Positions 60,301 through 64,000 of a stretch of DNA of 64,000 nt are shown here, in pieces. A program made the position numbers and the translations under genes. The DNA lies in contig JAWKTT010000022.1 in assembly GCA_041398965.1 (NCBI GenBank), positions 1-64,000 of the forward strand. The letters run 5' to 3'. A model generated the notes under the pieces. That model saw nothing but the letters and a program-made list of their open reading frames with translations. It searched no databases and was not told the origin of the DNA. Origin of the DNA: JAWKTT01 sp041398965. GTDB taxonomy: Bacteria > Planctomycetota > Planctomycetia > Planctomycetales > Planctomycetaceae. Position 1 is the stretch's first letter, and every line of letters begins with the position of its first letter.

Positions 60301-60688
60301 ATGGAGGCTCGGGGGACTCGATCAGCGATAACACGCGGAGTCGTGCTCCGAAGATTTGATCGCTCACCGAGTGTTCGGTTGGCAGTGACTCCCATGCCGG
60401 AAAAACGACTGGCGTCTCACCAAGAAACGCCATCAGGTCGACCGCAAAGTCATCGACGTCAGCAATCCGTGGAAGAACAAAGAGGAGCGTGCGAGGCTGA
60501 GAAGCCTTGGTTCCAACGACAAGCCCCGCCGCTGCAAGCGCGCAGGCCGATCCCCATGCCCCGTCGATCGTTCCACTCTCGTCTCGATGCAGTGCCTCGA
60601 TGATGGCTGCGAAGCGAGGTTCAGAACAGATGCGGGTGACAAGGTCCGGTAATGACCGGAGAACACAAGTAGCCCCGGAAGTCGACAT
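57323..60688 (-). CDS. mfd: Mfd, transcription-repair coupling factor
   Basis: 1121 residues from the ATG at 60688, close to the family length; the frame stays open for 77 more codons upstream, but that part is not Mfd-like. N-terminal UvrB-like domain (residues 1-330, FVLPRIADVDDFAVDLMAFL, FPAWESLPTEHS, LHGGILDVFP). The RNA polymerase interaction domain begins near YVVHLTHGIGRFRGM. The translocase has Walker A CGDVGFGKTE (about 616), motif II DEEQRFGV (about 713), TLSATPIPRTLHLSL and QLRGRVGRYKHRAYCY. Mfd removes RNA polymerase stalled at lesions and recruits UvrA. Convergent with the Pil-type genes; single gene. No odd features. Confidence 0.96.
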   Translation of the reverse strand: MSTSGATCVLRSLPDLVTRICSEPRFAAIIEALHRDESGTIDGAWGSACALAAAGLVVGTKASQPRTLLFVLPRIADVDDFAVDLMAFLGETPVVFPAWESLPTEHSVSDQIFGARLRVLSLIESPEPPSVIVTSIPALLQPVPSRHIRGASTRQLKVGETLDLEELLQWLVDRGFERESAIERPGEFALHGGILDVFPPDAEDPFRIELFGDEIDSIRTFDSETQRKLEDLTEAQLTALAPVGASKDESNSPAKGTTPSVPFSEGEHFVDLLPLGTAIGLIELPELIDEGKHYLDRLDNPRGLYTVESTMQRCTTRPTVTLSALASDSVETTCHLQIESIERFTGPKAEVLHELATVVGREETVLIACHNVGEQTRLKELFEEEKSTFEVVDAADLIARTATAERPRVVLTVGSVARGFRIVSQQLIVLSDHELFSRTDIRRGQQKKVKRVESRAIDSFLDLNPNDYVVHLTHGIGRFRGMELVDQDGIKEEHLLLEFRDRVRIYVPVSLIHLVQKYVGAAKTAPTLSKIGGSLWSRQKQKVSEAIADMASDMLRLQADRATKPGLSCPPDSHLQKEFEAAFPYIETADQVSAIHETKQDQEQPRPMDRLVCGDVGFGKTEIAMRAAFKAVDAGYQVAILVPTTVLCEQHYRSFRDRMAEFPVRVESLSRFRTKADQKRTLELAAEGKIDIVIGTHRIVQKDVKFKNLGLLVIDEEQRFGVDAKEMLKRLRLAVDVLTLSATPIPRTLHLSLLGIRDISSLTTPPRDRVAIETRIVRWDGDLIRHAVMREMNRGGQVYFVHNRVHDIEAVRDRLKQLVPEARIVIAHGQMSERELERSMLAFVRGNADILLATTIIESGLDIASANTMFIDQAQWYGLADLHQLRGRVGRYKHRAYCYLILDEKKPVSSQATKRLKAIEEYSELGAGFKIAMRDLEIRGAGNILGTEQSGHISVVGYELYCQLLEAAVRKEQGLAPRDLPHVNIDLPFEAYIPNTYIPPGRQKIDVYRKLSTAATFSELEELTAEIRDRFGPIPEPAERLLKQKSLELMAWRWGIDGIRLETEENRFAVFSYRDDQKIHDLCRHIGSDLRLVDRRNAYLLLARRDLDGASLIDYLQLLLK

Positions 60689-60937
60689 TTTGTGACGGGG
60701 AGGATACTCATTTCGTCTGGTAATCTGAAGTGATCCTTTTCTCAAACACTCAACATTCAGGAAGGGGCCGAGACCCGATGCCGGGAAGTTGCCGAGTTCC
60801 TTCAGCGTGAGTTTGTGTTTCTCTCCCCCGTTTCCGATACTGATGGGGGGACCATCGGAAGTTCGTTCCGGGTGACTTGCGACTGGTCGTCGCGTTTCAC
60901 TCGACATCACGCCTACCACCGAATCAGGAGAAATCTC

Positions 60938-61519
60938 ATGGTCATGACCGCCTCAACCATGATGCCGCTCGGGACTGCAGCTCCCGACTTTTCGCTTATC
61001 AACACCGTCGATGGGAGCACTGTCTCGCTGGCCGACTGTGCCGGCACGAAGGGACTCTTAGTGATCTTTCTTTGCAATCACTGCCCCTTTGTCATCCATC
61101 TTCGGGAAGCCTTGGCGAAATTCGCGGCGGAATATCAAGCAAAGGGACTGACGATTGTTGGTATCAGTGCCAACGATGTCGGCAGTCACCCACAGGATGG
61201 CCCCGATCAGATGAAGTTAGAACACTCGCATGCAGGGTACACCTTTCCCTATCTCTACGATGAGTCGCAAGAGGTCGCAAAAGCCTATGGAGCCGCCTGC
61301 ACTCCGGACTTCTTCCTCTTTGATCGGGACCGCAAACTGGTATACCGCGGGCAGTTTGACGACAGCCGCCCGAAGAGTGGCCTCCCAGTCACTGGGGTCG
61401 ACCTGCGAGCGGCCTGCGATGCCCTCCTCGCCGGAGGCCCGATCATTTCGGCTCAGAAGCCCAGCATCGGCTGCAACATCAAGTGGCGACCCGGTAATGA
61501 ACCCGACTACTTTGGCTGA
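60938..61519 (+). CDS. Redoxin / thioredoxin-like protein (AhpC-TSA type)
   Basis: 193 residues from the ATG at 60938, which has AGGAG 7 bases upstream. The frame opens 41 codons earlier at 60815 but that part is not credible. Thioredoxin-fold motifs: GTAAPDFSLINTVDG, the active site CNHCP (Cys46, Cys49) in VIFLCNHCPFV, IVGISANDVGSHPQD, and the cis-proline CTPDFFLFD. The end CNIKWRPGNEPDYFG is typical of a planctomycete/cyanobacterial redoxin subgroup. A cytoplasmic thiol peroxidase or reductase role is likely. Divergent from mfd by 249 bases. Confidence 0.9.
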   Translation: MVMTASTMMPLGTAAPDFSLINTVDGSTVSLADCAGTKGLLVIFLCNHCPFVIHLREALAKFAAEYQAKGLTIVGISANDVGSHPQDGPDQMKLEHSHAGYTFPYLYDESQEVAKAYGAACTPDFFLFDRDRKLVYRGQFDDSRPKSGLPVTGVDLRAACDALLAGGPIISAQKPSIGCNIKWRPGNEPDYFG

Positions 61520-62101
61520 TTGACTCCCCAACCATTTCACATCGGGCCGGACCAACGCCATCGCGCCGCTATCTTAGTGCGTCGCGAAGTTCTATCTTGG
61601 GAATGCTTCCTGCCTGATCTGGAAGCGTGAGTCATTCGGCCATCCCGATTCCCTCAAAAAAGCAGGCAACGGAAAGTTGCGTGACCAGAATGGACGTCTC
61701 TCCGTACAAAAGGCACACGCGGACAGGTCAGTGAGAGTGTTTTCGCTTTAAGCTCTTTGGAATCAACAGCATCGAGTTTTCGCGATTGATACGTGCGATG
61801 CAGTTCGATCACGCAAGTCTTGAACGCCGGGTCAACTGCTTAACAGCTTGGCAAGTTGGGAAGAGAATGTGCTGAACAGTTTTGAGAGCACAGCGGCTTC
61901 TCGAGTCTTCTGAAGAAGCGTCGCTTAACAGCATGGGGCCGACGTCTTTTGCCCGCGCTGAAATCATCTCGACCGTGGTGGTGATGAAGTCGTCGGCAAA
62001 CTGAATCTACGCCAGCGCTGGGCACAAAGGCACTTGCATCAGGGTGACTATGGAGCTTCAACAACTAGGGAGTAGGTGCGATATTGAGCACTGTTTCTTA
62101 G
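61520..62101. other. Gene-poor stretch
   Basis: About 580 bases with short spurious frames only. The longest (74 codons, minus strand near 61840-62064) has a His/Arg-rich product with no family look. No repeat or RNA gene was recognised. It begins the gene-poor right end of the window. Confidence 0.5.
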
Positions 62102-62122
62102 TTTCCTGTAAGACTACCGCAA

Positions 62123-62785
62123 TTGGTGGATGTGCGCAAGTTGACCGTCACGAGGGCGGGAACAAAGATCGATGTAGCTACGGGCAGCTATACAATTGCC
62201 ATCGAAGGGAACGTTGATGGGATTGCCATTGAGAACGACAAAGTGAATCTGCGTCGCGGCGGGACAGAAATCGTTAAGCTAACGTATCAACGGCCTCCTG
62301 AGCCAACGCGAGCATCGAACCTAGACGCTTATAAATCATCCCAGGATGTTCAACACTCTATTGAGAGAACTATTCTCTATGTCACAGACGTTCGAGCTGC
62401 TGGCCAGGTGCTGTACTTCAAACTCCATCGTCGAGGTGATGTGCCTCCCGTCAATGCCAGGCTAAAAATCAAATCCCACGACGAAAAGCCAGTACCATTT
62501 GTATGGTCTGGCCCCATCGGCGCAGACATCGACGTGATGCCCGGAGGCGTTGCCGAGATCTCGTTGCCGCTGATTCCGACTGACGGGACCAAGGTGGCCG
62601 TCATCTTTCTTGACGACGAAACGGCAATCTCTGCGGCAAAGCAATTGTCGAGTATCGGGGACCGTTCACTTCGGCTGGAACAACATGCTAATCTCGGCAC
62701 AGGCGGGCAGAAACGTGGGGGTGTCATTCATGGAGTCCACCCTAAGGGAGGAAGGTACTCACCGACTTCAGCATCGTCTTCTTGA
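62123..62785 (+). pseudogene. Fragment of a planctomycete surface/kinase-associated C-terminal domain
   Basis: 220 codons with only TTG (62123) or GTG (62126) as possible starts and no ribosome binding site. The first 50 residues, LTVTRAGTKIDVATGSYTIA followed by IEGNVDGIAIENDKVNLRRG, match the PEGA-like beta module that often ends planctomycete Ser/Thr kinases and large secreted proteins. Such a module does not normally stand at the start of a protein, so the gene has probably lost its front. The rest (EISLPLIPTDGTKVAVIFLD and onwards) is unrecognised and beta-rich. It may be a degraded gene beside the IS remnant, or a real small gene with a rare start. Confidence 0.5.
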
Positions 62786-62961
62786 TGCGACCCCATCGTT
62801 ATCACTTGATCCCTACGGCATTCAGCATTCTCCAACTGTTCCTGTGGATCAGAAGATTGGAGAGCTCGAGAAAGCATCTTCGTCACCGACGTTCTGGGCC
62901 GACGGTCGGTTACTGTACTTCCACACTGAACCAACGGAAACTGTCCGACGGTGTGTTAGCC

Positions 62962-64000
62962 CGTGATTATTCATGAGGTTGCTGTTTTTTGGGTGTTGTT
63001 GTTGATTGTTCTGGGTGTGGTGTTTTTGGGTGGGTAAGGAGGGCCTCCTCCCTGGGTGATGATGGATTATGGAACGGGTTCTGGGTGGCGACGACGGAGC
63101 AGGGGCGTCAACAGGGTTGGACGGCTTGCAGGACCACGCCAGGTGGGCAGGCCGGGCCAGGCGCTGCTCAGGCGGATCAACACCCGTCGGCAACTGACGA
63201 GCATCTCCGCGGCGACCTTGATCAGTCGCAGCGCGATGTGGCCGGTTGAGCGTGGCGAAGCCCGCCGGTGGCGGGCCGGACGCTCGGCATCGGGGAGTGG
63301 AGCACGGCGACGATCCTGCGGCGGAACCTCGGGCAGTGTGCGTCGCAGGCGGATCAGCAGGTTGGAGCGCAGCGGCGCATCATGAATCGAACAGTTCGCC
63401 ATGAAGCGATGATCGCTCGTCGTTCTCCACACAGGTCGATCTTCAACTCCTTGTTGCGGTTCTCGCTGGCCACGCGAACATACTCATCGTAGATGCCTTG
63501 AGGCAGGATCATCGCTCCGGGACGGTCTGTCACGACGGCCCGTCGGGTTGGTGCCGACCGCGCGACATTCCGCCTTGATCACGACTGGATCGGGGACGAT
63601 CCCAGTCTGAGCCTGATCGGTCAGGGCCGTGAACAGTCGTTGCTTCTGGTCGGTTCGCCCGTATTCGGTGACAGCGGTCTCCCAGAAGGTTCGCTCTGTT
63701 TGAGACGGAATTCATGCCAATTCCGGTTGTGTACTACACTTCCCTAGCCGTTCGCAGACTTCACATCGCGGGGACTCCGAAGCCGCTGTCGGCGCGGACT
63801 TCGATGTCGACATCCGGACAAGCGCTGACGCATCTTCGTCACGACAAACCTGGTCTTCATCGGCCGCCAGTGACGCACGCGCGGCTCCATGCCTGGAGCG
63901 AGACCATCACCACCCAGTCCCGGCTCCTGGCGTTGGTGATGATGAGCGGGAAGTACTGGTTCTGCTCGTAGTAACCGTGAAACAACGTCAGCTGTTGCTG
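62962..64000 (-). mobile_element. IS1380-family element, decayed, running off the right edge
   Basis: Contains the broken transposase described separately. The end nearest the window centre is placed by eye at 62965-62995, where TGATTATTCATGAGGTTGCT and a following T-run look like the outer end of IS1380-type elements. The other end is beyond the window. Confidence 0.6.
63067..64000 (-). pseudogene. IS1380-family transposase, frameshifted
   Basis: Reading leftward from the edge, one follows LTLFHGYYEQNQYFPLIITN, then in another frame DIEVRADSGFGVPAM (near 63770-63820, with one of the DDE aspartates). After that come AVTEYGRTDQKQRLFTALTD, VVIKAECRAVGTN, another frame change near 63550 into VVTDRPGAMILPQGIYDEYV and SENRNKELKIDL (the DDE glutamate region). 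The last segments are DHRFMANCSIHDAPLRSNLL and LRLIKVAAEMLVSCRRVLIR in a further frame. The order of blocks is that of IS1380 (DDE_Tnp_1 type) transposases. At least four frame changes make it inactive. Higher GC than its surroundings suggests acquisition from elsewhere. Confidence 0.8.

Overview
The window is about 57% GC by eye and looks like the chromosome of a planctomycete, probably of the Planctomycetaceae or Schlesneria/Planctopirus type. This is inferred from family content, not from a marker gene. Typical families are a DUF1570 secreted metallopeptidase-like protein, the DUF2126 transglutaminase / alpha-E / circularly permuted ATP-grasp trio, an HTTM membrane protein, a squalene-cyclase-repeat plus beta-helix protein, a Tat-exported Gfo/Idh/MocA protein, an ExbB-like channel with two long coiled-coil partners, and PilM/N/O-type proteins. 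Genes are dense, many starts lack a Shine-Dalgarno sequence, and no tRNA, rRNA or CRISPR array was seen.

Layout. 1-4.1 kb: end of a peptidoglycan precursor cluster (murE fragment, murF, mraY) closed by a strong terminator. 4.2-10.4 kb: minus-strand peptide-modification cluster. 10.6-12.3 kb: HTTM protein with a translationally coupled partner. 12.5 kb: a small secreted Ser/Gly/Thr repeat protein with its own terminator. 13.2-18.1 kb: ExbB/TolQ-like channel and two single-span coiled-coil proteins. 18.2-26.8 kb: secreted and envelope proteins (DUF1570, an unknown, a GT2 glycosyltransferase, a DUF2007-like protein, an alpha/beta hydrolase, a double-esterase/SMP-30 fusion). 27-31.3 kb: TolC-family protein divergent from an ABC exporter.

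31.3-32.8 kb is a scar: the decayed tail of a PglX-like methyltransferase, a small ORF with an in-frame amber codon, and the first 65 codons of an Lhr-like helicase fused to the end of an IS3-family transposase. I read this as the remnant of a BREX-like phage-defence operon. trpB and a Tat-exported oxidoreductase follow, and a 30-bp motif from the IS edge recurs in inverted orientation at 35.84 kb.

36.2-47.4 kb: a four-gene minus-strand DNA-end-processing operon (AddB-like, AddA-like, Mre11/YhaO-like, Rad50/YhaN-like). 47.6-49.8 kb: a multi-span membrane protein and a MOSC protein. 50.2-53.5 kb: the squalene-repeat protein and a PyrK-like electron-transfer subunit. 53.8-57.3 kb: two overlapping genes that appear to carry PilM, PilN, PilO and PilP functions as fusions. 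57.3-61.5 kb: mfd and a redoxin. 61.5-64 kb is gene-poor, with a fragment of a planctomycete-type C-terminal domain and a frameshifted IS1380-family transposase running off the right edge.

The most unusual items are the asymmetric ExbB-type module, the compressed PilMN/PilOP pair and the defence-island scar. Family calls come from recognised motifs and remembered family architecture; no search was run.
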